A stretch of DNA of 64,000 bases from Bryobacterales bacterium (GCA_020854055.1 JADZGD010000129.1:1-64000); one strand, 5' to 3'. Shown: positions 17,432 through 26,442, counted from the first letter of the stretch. Program-made: numbers and translations. The notes: generated by a model not told the origin, from the letters alone.

Positions 17432-17923
17432 ATGGCCTCCAAGATCAGTGATTTTCTGGGATCCGCGGCAGCGGTTGCCACGGGCATGGGCGTCACCTTC
17501 AAGGAGATGATGTCTCCGACGGTGACCGAAGATTACCCCGACGTCCCACCTTCGTTCCAGGAACGCTACCGCGGCACGCATGTGCTTCAGCGCGATGAGA
17601 ATGGGCTGGAAAAGTGCGTCGCGTGCTTCCTGTGCGCCGCCAATTGCCCGTCCAACTGCATTTACATCGAGGCGGCCGAGAACACGGACCAGACGCGCAT
17701 CAGCGGCGGCGAGCGCTATGCATCGGTCTATAACATCGACTATTCGCGATGCATCTTTTGCGGCTACTGCGTGGAGGCTTGCCCCACCGATGCGATCACG
17801 CACGGCCACGAGTTCGAACAGGCGTCCTACGATACATCGACGCTGATCTACCGTAAGGAGCGGCTGCTCACCGCCTCGGCCGCCGGTTCGGCGGCGCCCG
17901 CCGAGATGAAGCGCGCGTCGTAG
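17432..17923 (+). CDS. nuoI: NADH-quinone oxidoreductase subunit I (NuoI)
   Basis: A 163-aa ferredoxin-like subunit that carries the two [4Fe-4S] clusters (N6a/N6b) in the peripheral arm of respiratory complex I. Both cluster motifs are intact: CVACFLCAANCP (about 62-73) and CIFCGYCVEACP (about 107-118). The N-terminal amphipathic segment (LGSAAAVATGMGVTFKEMM) would dock on the membrane arm. No other nuo gene lies within the window, so it is detached from a nuo operon. It converges with the glycosidase-like gene, 7 bp between stops. NuoI is the most likely identity; a related ferredoxin subunit of another membrane complex is the alternative. Confidence 0.88.
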   Translation: MASKISDFLGSAAAVATGMGVTFKEMMSPTVTEDYPDVPPSFQERYRGTHVLQRDENGLEKCVACFLCAANCPSNCIYIEAAENTDQTRISGGERYASVYNIDYSRCIFCGYCVEACPTDAITHGHEFEQASYDTSTLIYRKERLLTASAAGSAAPAEMKRAS

Positions 17924-17930
17924 GCGCCGG

Positions 17931-20072
17931 TTAGCGGGTGGCCCGCAGCAACACGGCTTCTCCCGGCGGAATGCTGACGAGTTCGCCCTGGCCGGTAGCG
18001 CTCACGGCGTTCAGAGTGACTTTCCGCCCGCCGCGGATTTGCTCGAGTGATCGCAACGACTCCAGCGGCACCGGCAGATTGCCGGGACTAATTCGCAGCC
18101 TCACCCGCTTCACCTGTCCGCCGGTGTTGCCGAGCAGAATCCAGGCTTCACCGGCACGGCTGTAAACCGCCGAGATGCAATCGGGCGCATCGAGCTTGAT
18201 GGCACGGTTGCGCCAGTCAGCGAATCGATACCGGGTGAGGTCGCCTATCGGCGTCAATATTTTGTAAAGGGCAGTTGCTTCGGCATCTGCCGGCCAGGGG
18301 GTGACACCGGTTAACAGGGCCTCCAGCGTGAATACCCTGGCGACACGCTCCGGCGCCCCTTTCTCCAGGCTTCCGTAGCCGATGACGCCGCGGGAGCGGG
18401 CGCCGGCGAAATTCCATTCCAGCGGCAATTGTTGAACGGGGGGAACCGAACGCGACAACCGTCCATAACCCCACTCCATGCCCACTACGCGATCGGCGAA
18501 GTTTTCGGTAGCGAACATGGGCGACATGGTGTTGTGCAGGATGACCAGGCCCTTCGGACCTACCCGTTGGCGCGTCCATTCCATCAGTTCGAGCAGTTCA
18601 TCCATATCCCAGTGGCCGGTGGGCGAGAGGGCCAGCGTTCCGGTCTCTCCGGAGACTCCGTTCGAGTTCCGGCCGGCGTGCAACGGGTTGTTGCAATAGA
18701 GCGCTACGTTCCAGTCGTAGTACACGCCATCGAGCTTGTGGTTGCGGAGCACGGTATCGATGTTGTTCTCCAGCGTTTGCAGCCAGCCGGACTTCAGGCA
18801 CATCTGGGCGCCGAATTCGCCGTGCGGGGTCTTGTTGTGATAGAGTTCGCCGGTGTCGTCCGGTTTGCGCCCCCACTGCTCGCCGTGGTCTTTGTAGGCC
18901 TGTGTCGAGGGGTGCAATTCCTTATTCGAGAAATAGGTAGCCACGCGGATGCCGTTCCGGTGACAGAGTTCGATGACCCGGTCGTAATTCCTCATCTCTT
19001 CGGGCGGGTAGGGCGGATAGGAGCCGTCGCGCCAGAACAGGCCGTCGCCCAACGCATCGCCATCGTTATGGCAGTGGACGGTGCGGATGCCGCCGGCGGC
19101 CCACTTTCTCACCTGCTCTTCGGAGACCCACTTCCCACCCTGGGCGCCGAACGCGGAGTGAAGCCAGGTGGGGTTGGCGTGCCCTTCGAGGATGGGCACA
19201 CCGATGTAACTGTCGAAGGTCCAGGTTCCGCGCGCCGGGACCTGGCCCCGGATATCGAGAGCGTTGATGGAGACGCCGACACCGAGCGGGTTCAGGCTGG
19301 CAAACACGCGGCACGATCCGGCGCCCGGCTTTCCGAGGGCCTGGTAGTCCCACTGGGCGAGATCATCGGAGACGAACCACTCGATTCCTTCGATTCCGGG
19401 ATTGACCAGCGCCAGGTAGCGCGGCACGAAACGGGTTTCGAGCGGCGGATCGAAAAACGCTCCGGCGCGCATCTTGCGCCACTGCATGACACCGATGGCG
19501 CTGGGAGACACGCCTTCCTGATCGGCGACGGCCTGGCGGTAACCGTACTGCTCCAGGCTGGGGTCGATGGTGGCAGAGAAGACGCTCACGCGGCGGAGCG
19601 GGACGGGCTGGGAGCCAAAGACGAACTCACGGTGGATCTTGACGTATCCCCAGCGGTACTCATAGCGGGTGAGAAGACGGATACCGGAATCCTTCCCTTC
19701 GGCGCTGATGAGGCGGGCGGCCACGCGTACCACCCTGGACTTGCCGCGATTTTCGATTGCCACCTCCGGCGCGGCGTCGTTGCGGGCGGAGAAGAGCCCG
19801 CTGCCGGCGGTGGCGATCGAGGCATCCACGGGTTTCACCAGCAGGTTCGGCGACGATCCGTGCGTATAGGCGATGAGAGAGAGTTCCGCCCCGTGCTTCA
19901 GATCGTGACGGAAGGTGTAATACGGGGTGGAGAGGGTTAGCGTCCCGGCGGCTTCCCGCCGTTCCACCGTATATTCGCCTGGCCACGCGCCGGAGTAGCC
20001 GGCGGCGGGCGCGCTGATGGCGAGGATGGATGCCGCCAACCAAAGGATTCGGGTTCTGTTCCGCCAGGACAT
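17931..20072 (-). CDS. Large exported glycosidase-like TIM-barrel protein, family unrecognised
   Basis: A 713-aa exported protein (signal peptide MSWRNRTRILWLAASILAIS...). The N-terminal 270 residues look like a beta-sandwich of the kind that precedes TIM barrels in galactosidases. The middle (about 330-600) has barrel-like features: TVHCHNDGDALGDG, an NKELHP segment, KLDGVYYDWN (a D-x-x-x-D-W strand typical of a catalytic Asp) and VVGMEWGYG. A final beta-sandwich follows. It resembles the exported glycosidase-like proteins sometimes labelled DUF6259, but I cannot assign a CAZy family. Start 20072 is used; 20090 is an alternative ATG. Sugar-active function is inferred from fold features. Confidence 0.7.
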   Translation of the reverse strand: MSWRNRTRILWLAASILAISAPAAGYSGAWPGEYTVERREAAGTLTLSTPYYTFRHDLKHGAELSLIAYTHGSSPNLLVKPVDASIATAGSGLFSARNDAAPEVAIENRGKSRVVRVAARLISAEGKDSGIRLLTRYEYRWGYVKIHREFVFGSQPVPLRRVSVFSATIDPSLEQYGYRQAVADQEGVSPSAIGVMQWRKMRAGAFFDPPLETRFVPRYLALVNPGIEGIEWFVSDDLAQWDYQALGKPGAGSCRVFASLNPLGVGVSINALDIRGQVPARGTWTFDSYIGVPILEGHANPTWLHSAFGAQGGKWVSEEQVRKWAAGGIRTVHCHNDGDALGDGLFWRDGSYPPYPPEEMRNYDRVIELCHRNGIRVATYFSNKELHPSTQAYKDHGEQWGRKPDDTGELYHNKTPHGEFGAQMCLKSGWLQTLENNIDTVLRNHKLDGVYYDWNVALYCNNPLHAGRNSNGVSGETGTLALSPTGHWDMDELLELMEWTRQRVGPKGLVILHNTMSPMFATENFADRVVGMEWGYGRLSRSVPPVQQLPLEWNFAGARSRGVIGYGSLEKGAPERVARVFTLEALLTGVTPWPADAEATALYKILTPIGDLTRYRFADWRNRAIKLDAPDCISAVYSRAGEAWILLGNTGGQVKRVRLRISPGNLPVPLESLRSLEQIRGGRKVTLNAVSATGQGELVSIPPGEAVLLRATR

Positions 20073-20184
20073 CACCACTTGAATGTACATGAAACCCGGC
20101 CGCGACGCGGGTGGCGATTGGGAGGTGCGCGAGCTCTTCCGGGAAAGAGAGAAGAGTCCGGCGCAGACGGCGATTTCGCGAAAC

Positions 20185-21774
20185 TCAGTCTCCGGTGGCG
20201 CCGGTCTCGACGCCTGCCACGGAAGGCACCGGCGATCCATTGAAATCCCGGCCACTCGCGCGGTCCTGGCTCCCGTGCCACCGTGTGATAGAGCTCTTGA
20301 CTACGCGGAAGATGGAGCGCCGGTTCCGAAACGCGAGCGCCAGCCATTTTCTGGTATCCTTTTGCGGGAAATAGATTCCGCGGAAGAACAACCGCGCCAT
20401 CAGGTGGCTGATTTTATAAGCAGCCGGTTCGCCGTCGATTTCCTCCAGGGCTCTCTCGATCGCCGCCGGGCTGTAGGAGTGCTCCCAGGCGTAAAGAACC
20501 TCCTGCTGCACCTCGGCAATGGTGAGCTTCAGGGGTGTGTGCGCCATCCGGAATGGAGCAAACTCGAGCCAGTGTTTCGGCCGCGTGAGCCGCCCTTCCC
20601 GCTCCAGCCGGGCGTATAGCGGAGTCGCGGGGAAGGGGGTGATCTGCCCAAACACCGGCAGCACGGGAGGCCACTGGCGAATCTGGCTGAGGGTGCGCTC
20701 GGCGACGCCGGGAGTATCGTTGTCCAAGCCGAAGATAAACGAACAGATCGCGTAGACCTGCCGCCGGGCCAGGTTCCGCAGGACACCCTCGTAATCGGCC
20801 GGCCGGTTGAAGTTCTTGTTGACGCTTTTCAGGTTGGCAGGATCGAGAGACTCCATTCCAATGAAGATCCACTTGCCGCCCGAAGCCGCGATCAAGTCGA
20901 GCAGTTCCTCGTCACGCAGCAGGTTGGCGCTGATTTGACCCACCCAGGACAGTTCGGCGCCGGCGGCGATAATGTCCCGCAGGAGCGACTTGGTCCGTTT
21001 GGCGTTGATGGCGAAATTATCGTCAACGAAGAACACGGCGGCCTTGCCCCGACTCTGGACCGCGCGCCGCTTGATCCTGAGCATCTCGTCAACAATGCTC
21101 TGATTGGAACGGAAGCGGATCGAGTCGCCGAAAAAGCCCGTTACCGTGCAGAACTCGCAGCCATAGGGGCATCCACGTCCGGATTCAATCGGGATGATAT
21201 GAAACGTCTCCCACTCGTAGCCGAGGCGCCGGATCAGCGAGCCGAAAAAGCCCGGAATTCGATTGAATTGCCGCAGGTCCAGCGTGTCCCAGGGTATCTG
21301 CGGGTAATCGCGCAGCGCCGGTTTGCGCTCCTTCCCGGATGCATCTATGGGAGCGTAGATCTCCTTGAGCTCGCCGCGCGCCGCATCTTCCACGATTCGC
21401 GGCCAGGTTTCATCCGCTTCGCCCAGGGCCAGCGCGTCGGCATGGCGGGGTCCTCCGTCGCGGCCGAGAGCCTCGTCCGGAATTTCCGTGACATGCGGAC
21501 CGCCCATAACCACCCGAATGCCGGCGGCGCGCAAAGCATCCGCAACACGATATGCCTTCGCGATCATGCGGGTCATGGCGCCGATTCCGACCAGCCCTAT
21601 CTGCTGGTCCAGGGCGAATTGAACCAGTTCGGCATCAGACATCGGCTGGGTGTTGCCGTCCACCAGCACCACTTCATGTTCTTTGGGCGTAAGAGTCTGC
21701 AGCAAGAACATCCAGAGGTGGGGCATGAAATTCCCGGTGATGCCATTATCCGGATTGTAGAGTAGGATTCGCAC
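20185..21774 (-). CDS. B12-binding domain radical SAM protein
   Basis: A 529-aa protein of the cobalamin-dependent radical SAM class (BchE-like). It has an N-terminal Rossmann-like B12-binding domain (about 1-130, with VVLVDGNTQPMSDAEL and GIRVVMGGPHVTEIPDEAL) and a radical SAM barrel with the cluster motif C-P-Y-G-C-E-F-C (CxxxCxxC, about 200). Later motifs are VFFVDDNFAIN, FIGMESLDPANL and FIFGLDNDT. The C-terminal 100 residues after TLKLTIAEVQ are typical of this subgroup. Such enzymes methylate unactivated carbons or close rings; the substrate is unknown. No biosynthetic partner is adjacent. A 112-bp gap separates it from the gene downstream. Confidence 0.9.
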   Translation of the reverse strand: MRILLYNPDNGITGNFMPHLWMFLLQTLTPKEHEVVLVDGNTQPMSDAELVQFALDQQIGLVGIGAMTRMIAKAYRVADALRAAGIRVVMGGPHVTEIPDEALGRDGGPRHADALALGEADETWPRIVEDAARGELKEIYAPIDASGKERKPALRDYPQIPWDTLDLRQFNRIPGFFGSLIRRLGYEWETFHIIPIESGRGCPYGCEFCTVTGFFGDSIRFRSNQSIVDEMLRIKRRAVQSRGKAAVFFVDDNFAINAKRTKSLLRDIIAAGAELSWVGQISANLLRDEELLDLIAASGGKWIFIGMESLDPANLKSVNKNFNRPADYEGVLRNLARRQVYAICSFIFGLDNDTPGVAERTLSQIRQWPPVLPVFGQITPFPATPLYARLEREGRLTRPKHWLEFAPFRMAHTPLKLTIAEVQQEVLYAWEHSYSPAAIERALEEIDGEPAAYKISHLMARLFFRGIYFPQKDTRKWLALAFRNRRSIFRVVKSSITRWHGSQDRASGRDFNGSPVPSVAGVETGATGD

Positions 21775-21926
21775 GAAGTCACCGCGAAGTGGCGCCAGCC
21801 AGGACGCATCCCCTTTCCCGGCAGGTAGTCCGCGGTTCAGTCCGGATCGTAAGACCGCTCGATCCGAACAGGATTCGGTGCCGATCGGATGATCTTATCA
21901 CTTACTTCACGGCTTTGGCAAAATTC

Positions 21927-21944
21927 GGGACAAAGTGGGGACAA
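21927..21944. repeat. Direct repeat GGGACAA, 11-bp period
   Basis: GGGACAA occurs at 21927-21933 and 21938-21944, one helical turn apart, about 95 bp before the -10 box of lpd. Compatible with a pair of binding sites on one face of the helix, though 7-bp repeats also occur by chance. Confidence 0.35.
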
Positions 21945-22017
21945 CGATCCAATGGGGCAATCCGAGCTTGTCATGGCGATGACGCCGGGCCTCAGCATCG
22001 GCGCCAATGTGGCACAA

Positions 22018-22033
22018 CCCTGGCGCTCCAGGG
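22018..22033. promoter_or_regulatory. Palindrome CCCTGG-CGCT-CCAGGG within the lpd promoter spacer
   Basis: Perfect 6-bp arms (22018-22023 and 22028-22033) lie four bases upstream of the TACAAT box, in the -35/-10 spacer. A bound protein there would block or remodel the promoter. Confidence 0.4.
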
Positions 22034-22037
22034 CCGC

Positions 22038-22043
22038 TACAAT
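22038..22043 (+). promoter_or_regulatory. -10 box TACAAT of lpd, possibly leaderless
   Basis: TACAAT ends eight bases before the ATG at 22052, so transcription would begin at or one base before the start codon. No good -35 is seen, and no clear ribosome site separates box and start. Confidence 0.45.
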
Positions 22044-22051
22044 GACAGGTA

Positions 22052-23449
22052 ATGCCATATGATCTGGTAATCATCGGTAGCGGTCCGGGCGGGTATTCGG
22101 CAGCCGCTCGCGCGGGGCAGTATGGCCTTCGGACGGCGATTGTGGAGAAAGATCCGAAGCTGGGAGGCACTTGCCTGCACGTAGGCTGCATTCCCACCAA
22201 GGCTCTTTTGCATACGGCTGATGTTTGGGAAGAGTTGTCCAACCCGGGCGAGCTCGGTTTGGCTTGCGATAACGCCCGCATCAATTATCCGGCGGTGATC
22301 GAGCGCAAAAACAAGATTGTCACCAAGCACGCCAAAGGCGTCGAGTTCCTGATGAAGAAGAACAAGGTCGAATGGGTGAAGGGCTACGGCCGCATCCTCG
22401 GCCCGGGGCGCGTGGAGGTGAGCGCCGCCGATGGGTCGAAGAAGACCTTGGAGACCCGGTTTATTCTGATCGCCACCGGCTCGGAGGCGCGTATGCTGCC
22501 CGGGCTCGAGCCCGACGCCGAACAGATTCTGACCAACATCGAGATTTTGAATCTGACGGCGATTCCCAAGTCGCTGGCGATTATCGGCGCCGGGGCGGTG
22601 GGCGTGGAGTTCGCCTCCATATTCAACCGGTTCGGCACGAAGGTGACCGTGCTCGAGATGCTGCCGCGGGTGGTTCCGGTGGAGGACGAGGAGGTTTCCA
22701 AGGAACTGGAGAGGTGCTTCAAGAAAGCGGGCATTCGCGTCGAGACAGGCGCGCGGGCGGAAAACATCAACCGGGCCAAGGACGGCGTACACTTCAGCGT
22801 GACGCTGGCCAACGGAAAGAAAGAGGCGATGACGGCCGAAAAGTTGCTGGTGGCGGTGGGGCGCAAGGCGCTTACCGACAACATCGGGCTGGAGAAGACC
22901 AGGATCAGGACCGACCGCGGCTTCATTCCGGTGGACGCCCATCAACAGACGGCCGAGCCGGGCATTTACGCCATTGGCGACGTGGTGGCGGGAACGCCTC
23001 AGTTGGCGCACGTGGCGGCGATGGAGGGGATGGTCGCCATCGGCCACATGGCAGGCAAGCCGGCGCGGCCCATCAACAAACACCGGATTCCCGGCTGTAC
23101 CTATACAGACCCGGGCATCGGCAGCGCGGGACTCACGGAGGCGCAGGCGCGCGCCGCCGGTTACGACGTGAAGGTTGGCAAGTTCCCGTTCGCGGCCAAC
23201 AGCAAGGCCACCATTCTGGGCCGCCACGAAGGCTTCGTGAAAGTAGTGGCCGATGCCAAGTATGGCGAGATTCTGGGTGTTCACATCATCGGTCCCAGCG
23301 CCTATGAGTTGATTGCCGAGGGCGTGACGGCGATGGAAGCCGAGGCCACCGTAGAGACGATGATGTCGACCATTCACGCGCATCCGACGTTATACGAAGC
23401 CCAACTTGATGCCTTCAACAGCGTCTACGGACTCGCCATTAATGCGTAA
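22052..23449 (+). CDS. lpdA: Dihydrolipoyl dehydrogenase (E3)
   Basis: The FAD enzyme (465 aa) that reoxidises dihydrolipoyl groups of 2-oxo-acid dehydrogenase complexes or the glycine cleavage system, passing electrons to NAD. N-terminal FAD motif GSGPGGYSAAARAGQ; redox-active disulfide C41/C46 in GGTCLHVGCIPTK; NAD motif GAGAVGVEFASIF (about 178-190); second FAD element YAIGDVV; and the catalytic His-Glu pair in HAHPTLYEA in the dimerisation domain. It is first of a compact set: lipB overlaps its end by 8 bp and the E2 gene follows, so one transcript would supply E3, octanoyl transfer and E2. No E1 gene is present. Confidence 0.95.
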   Translation: MPYDLVIIGSGPGGYSAAARAGQYGLRTAIVEKDPKLGGTCLHVGCIPTKALLHTADVWEELSNPGELGLACDNARINYPAVIERKNKIVTKHAKGVEFLMKKNKVEWVKGYGRILGPGRVEVSAADGSKKTLETRFILIATGSEARMLPGLEPDAEQILTNIEILNLTAIPKSLAIIGAGAVGVEFASIFNRFGTKVTVLEMLPRVVPVEDEEVSKELERCFKKAGIRVETGARAENINRAKDGVHFSVTLANGKKEAMTAEKLLVAVGRKALTDNIGLEKTRIRTDRGFIPVDAHQQTAEPGIYAIGDVVAGTPQLAHVAAMEGMVAIGHMAGKPARPINKHRIPGCTYTDPGIGSAGLTEAQARAAGYDVKVGKFPFAANSKATILGRHEGFVKVVADAKYGEILGVHIIGPSAYELIAEGVTAMEAEATVETMMSTIHAHPTLYEAQLDAFNSVYGLAINA

Positions 23450-24122
23450 AATGGAAGTTCGCGACCTGGGCCGGATGGGCTATTCCCAGGCCTTCGAACT
23501 TCAGCGTAAGCTGGTGGACGAACGGAAGCGGGGGCTGATTCCGGACCAGTTTCTCATCGTCGAACATCCGCACGTGATTACCATGGGCCGCAACGGGCAC
23601 GAAGAGAACGTGCTGGCGGGCGGTCCGATTCTGGAGCGGGCGGGGATCGAGTTTCACCAGACCGACCGTGGCGGGGACGTCACCTACCACGGGCCGGGTC
23701 AGATTGTCGGCTATCCGATCCTGGACCTGAAGGATTGGAGGCGCGACGTGGTGGCTTATGTGCGCGGCGTCGAGCAGGCGATTATCGGCGCGCTGGGCGA
23801 TTTCGGAATCGTGGCGGGACGCGTGGAAGGGGCAACCGGGGTTTGGACAGACGGGGCGAAGATCGCCGCCATCGGCATACACATCAGCCGGTGGGTAACC
23901 TCGCACGGTTTTGCCCTGAACGTGGACACCGACCTGAGTTATTTTCAATACATTGTTCCTTGCGGGCTGACCAAGCCGGTTACGTCCGTGAGAGAGCTGG
24001 GAAACGAGGCCACACGCGCCCAGGTGACGGCCCGGTTGATTGAACATTTTGCTCGCGTATTTGATCGCGAGCCGGCAGAACCTTTCTTGACAACGGAGAT
24101 ACGCAGATGCACGACGTCGTAA
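23442..24122 (+). CDS. lipB: Octanoyl-[acyl carrier protein]:protein octanoyltransferase (LipB)
   Basis: Transfers octanoate from acyl carrier protein to lipoyl domains, the first step of de novo lipoylation. The 226-aa product shows the family blocks: HPHVITMGRNG, RGGDVTYHGPGQIVGYPI, the acyl-site lysine in TDGAKIAAIGIHISRW, GFALNV, and the catalytic cysteine in VPCGLTKPVTS. ATG at 23442 overlaps the lpdA stop by 8 bp (another in-frame ATG is at 23451). Its 3' end overlaps the E2 gene by 16 bp. Because the next gene encodes a lipoyl-domain E2, the enzyme and a probable target are translated from the same message. No lipA is adjacent. Confidence 0.95.
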   Translation: MRKMEVRDLGRMGYSQAFELQRKLVDERKRGLIPDQFLIVEHPHVITMGRNGHEENVLAGGPILERAGIEFHQTDRGGDVTYHGPGQIVGYPILDLKDWRRDVVAYVRGVEQAIIGALGDFGIVAGRVEGATGVWTDGAKIAAIGIHISRWVTSHGFALNVDTDLSYFQYIVPCGLTKPVTSVRELGNEATRAQVTARLIEHFARVFDREPAEPFLTTEIRRCTTS

Positions 24123-25417
24123 TGCCCCAGATGGGAGAGAGCATCGTTGAGGGGACCCTCACGAAGTGGCTCAAGAAGCCCGGCGAACGAGTGGAACGGG
24201 ATGAACCCTTATTCGAGATTTCCACCGACAAGGTAGACACGGAGATTCCTTCCCCGGCCGCCGGCGTACTGGCCCAAGTACTGGTGGAGGAAGGTACGAC
24301 GGTGGCGATCAATACGGTGGTCGCCAAGATTGACGAGAGCGGTAGCGGCGCCGCACCCGCGAGTCCGGCCATTGAGGCGGCACCGGCGCCAGCGCCCACT
24401 CCGGCGCCGGTGGTAGAGAAAGCTGCCGCCCCGGCGGCCGCGCCGCCCCGGGCAGCACCGGCTCCGGCGGAGGCCGGACCCGAGGTGGCCGGACCGATCT
24501 CACCGCTGGTGCGCAGGATGGCGAGGGAGAACAACATCGATCTTCGCCAGGTGAAGGGCAGCGGAGCGGGCGGGCGGATCACCAAACAGGACATGGAGGC
24601 GCATCTTGCCGCCGCACAGGCGCCGCAGCCTCCCACACCGGTACAACCCGTGGCAGCGCCGCTGCCGCTGTCCCCGCCTCCGGTTGCGCCGGCCGCGCCG
24701 ATGCCGCGCGCAGAAGCCGCGCGGACACGAGTGGAGCCGATGGGCACGATGCGCCAGAAGATCGCCGAGCACATGGTGTTCTCCAAGCACACCTCGGCGC
24801 ACGTCACCACGGTGCACAAAGTGGACATGACGCAGGTGGTCAAGATACGCGAGCGCAACAAGGCCGAGTTTCAGGCCCGGCACGGTTTCTCGCTGACCTT
24901 CCTGCCGTTTATCACCCGGGCTACGGTGGAGGCGCTGCGGCAATACCCGATCGTAAACGCATCCCTGGAAGGAACGAACATCCTCTATCACAATGAGATC
25001 AACATCGGCATCGCGGTGGCGCTCGAGGGCGGCGCCGGGCTGATTGTTCCCGTGATCCACAACGCGGATGAAAAGAACGTAACCGGGCTGCAACGTTCCA
25101 TTGTCGATCTGGCGACGCGCGCCCGGAGTAAGCAGTTGAAGCCGGACGAAGTGCAGGGCGGGACCTTCTCGATCACCAACTTCGGCAGCTATGGAAGCCT
25201 GTTCGGAACACCGGTGATCAACCAGCCGCAGGTGGCGATTCTGGGCGTCGGGATGGTGAACAAGGAACCGGTGGTGGTGGATGACGCCATCGCCATCCGG
25301 TCGGTGTGCTACCTGGCGCTTTCGTTCGACCACCGGCTGATTGATGGCGCGCTGGCCGATCAGTTCATGAGCCGAATGAAGTCGGCGCTGGAGAACTGGT
25401 CCGAGGACGTTCTCTAG
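24107..25417 (+). CDS. 2-oxo-acid dehydrogenase E2 (dihydrolipoamide acyltransferase)
   Basis: The core acyltransferase (436 aa) of a pyruvate, 2-oxoglutarate or branched-chain dehydrogenase complex. One lipoyl domain (1-78) has the lipoylated K42 in STDKVDTEIPSP. An Ala/Pro-rich linker (about 80-125) is followed by a peripheral-subunit-binding domain (about 126-165: SPLVRRMARENNIDL, GSGAGGRITKQD), a second Ala/Pro linker, then the catalytic domain with H409 and D413 in SFDHRLIDGALADQF. The GEMGES-type opening (PQMGESIVEG) resembles 2-oxoglutarate and branched-chain E2s more than pyruvate E2s, so the complex is left unnamed. GGAG lies upstream of the ATG, within lipB. Confidence 0.93.
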   Translation: MHDVVMPQMGESIVEGTLTKWLKKPGERVERDEPLFEISTDKVDTEIPSPAAGVLAQVLVEEGTTVAINTVVAKIDESGSGAAPASPAIEAAPAPAPTPAPVVEKAAAPAAAPPRAAPAPAEAGPEVAGPISPLVRRMARENNIDLRQVKGSGAGGRITKQDMEAHLAAAQAPQPPTPVQPVAAPLPLSPPPVAPAAPMPRAEAARTRVEPMGTMRQKIAEHMVFSKHTSAHVTTVHKVDMTQVVKIRERNKAEFQARHGFSLTFLPFITRATVEALRQYPIVNASLEGTNILYHNEINIGIAVALEGGAGLIVPVIHNADEKNVTGLQRSIVDLATRARSKQLKPDEVQGGTFSITNFGSYGSLFGTPVINQPQVAILGVGMVNKEPVVVDDAIAIRSVCYLALSFDHRLIDGALADQFMSRMKSALENWSEDVL

Positions 25418-25422
25418 CCGGG

Positions 25423-25428
25423 TAGAAT
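25423..25428 (+). promoter_or_regulatory. -10-like box TAGAAT before the homoserine dehydrogenase gene
   Basis: TAGAAT ends six bases before a TTG start and no ribosome site fits in between, so a leaderless message is possible. Readthrough from the upstream E2 gene, 17 bp away, is the alternative. Confidence 0.35.
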
Positions 25429-25434
25429 GACAGT

Positions 25435-26397
25435 TTGAAGCTGGCACTGATCGGTTACGGAAATGTGGGCCGGGCATTTGCGCGCCTGCTGGAGAAAAAG
25501 CAGTCGGTCTTTCCTTTTCGGATCACTGCGATTCACACGGCGCGCCACGGCTCGGCCTACGACGAGCGCGGACTCGGGCCGGAGCCTCTGTTCGGGCCGG
25601 CGGCGGCGTCGATCGACGAGTTTCTTGACAACTCCGGCGCCGAGGTGGTGGTGGAGACGACGACGCTGGAGCCCTCCACCGGCGAACCGGCGATCTCCCA
25701 CATTCGCGCCGCGTTCCGGCGCCGCCTGCCGGTGATCACATCCAACAAAGGTCCGATCGCGCATGCCTATGCGGCATTGAACGAGGAGGCGCGCCAGGCG
25801 GGCACGCTGTTTCGATTCGAATCGACCTGCATGGACGGCGCTCCGGTCTACAACATGGTCCGGGACCACCTGCCCGGCGCCGCGGTGCTGGGCTTTACCG
25901 GCGTTCTTAATTCCACCAGCAAGGTTGTGATCGACGCGATGCGCGAAGGCCGGCCGTTTGAAGAGGGCGTACGGCGCGCGCGAGAGATGGGAATCGCCGA
26001 GGCCGACCCGAGCTACGACACCGACGGGTGGGACTCGGCGGCCAAGGCGGCGGCGCTGGCCAATGTGCTGATGGACGCGCGGCTGACACCGCTCGATGTG
26101 GACCGCCAGGGAATTGGCCACCTGACGCCGGAGCGAATGGCGGAACTGGCTGCCGGCGGAAAATCGGTGGCGCTGGTGAGCCGGGCGGAGCGGACCGAAG
26201 CGGGTATCCGTCTGAAGGTTCGGGCGGAGGAACTGGACGAAACCGATATGCTGGCCTCAATCAAGGGAACCTCCAATCTGTTACTGATTCACACTGACCT
26301 GATGGGGACGGTAGGGATGGTATCGCTTGAACCGAGGGTGGAACAGACGGCCTACGGCCTGTTTGCCGACCTGGTGGATATCGCGCGGAACCTCTGA
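25435..26397 (+). CDS. hom: Homoserine dehydrogenase (short form without ACT domain)
   Basis: Reduces aspartate semialdehyde to homoserine on the way to threonine and methionine. 320 aa: an N-terminal NAD(P)-binding Rossmann domain (LIGYGNVGRAF), SNKGPIAHAY, then the catalytic/dimerisation domain with GVLNSTSKVVID, ADPSYDTDGWDSAAKAAALAN and the Lys/Asp catalytic residues. The length ends without the C-terminal ACT domain that mediates threonine feedback in longer homologues, so allosteric control may be absent. The start is a TTG directly before KLALIGYG; no ATG or GTG start fits. The hydrophobic MKLALIGYG opening confirms the frame. Confidence 0.88.
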   Translation: MKLALIGYGNVGRAFARLLEKKQSVFPFRITAIHTARHGSAYDERGLGPEPLFGPAAASIDEFLDNSGAEVVVETTTLEPSTGEPAISHIRAAFRRRLPVITSNKGPIAHAYAALNEEARQAGTLFRFESTCMDGAPVYNMVRDHLPGAAVLGFTGVLNSTSKVVIDAMREGRPFEEGVRRAREMGIAEADPSYDTDGWDSAAKAAALANVLMDARLTPLDVDRQGIGHLTPERMAELAAGGKSVALVSRAERTEAGIRLKVRAEELDETDMLASIKGTSNLLLIHTDLMGTVGMVSLEPRVEQTAYGLFADLVDIARNL

Positions 26398-26429
26398 GGC
26401 GCGGATGGGCAACCCGGGGCCGGCTGGGC

Positions 26430-26435
26430 TACACT
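26430..26435 (+). promoter_or_regulatory. -10 box TACACT, predicted leaderless start
   Basis: TACACT is followed by exactly seven bases (AAGATCA) and the ATG at 26443, placing the transcription start on the A of the start codon. No Shine-Dalgarno sequence is present. Confidence 0.45.
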
Positions 26436-26442
26436 AAGATCA

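Larger units (their letters stand above)
21775..22051. other. 277-bp divergent intergenic region upstream of lpd
   Basis: No gene is seen. The right half holds a GGGACAA direct repeat, a hairpin-forming palindrome and a TACAAT box, each listed separately, suggesting regulated transcription of the lipoyl cluster. Confidence 0.6.

Noticed and set aside
18429..19940. 503-codon plus-strand frame
   Set aside because: Antisense to the exported glycosidase-like gene; composition is that of a shadow frame.
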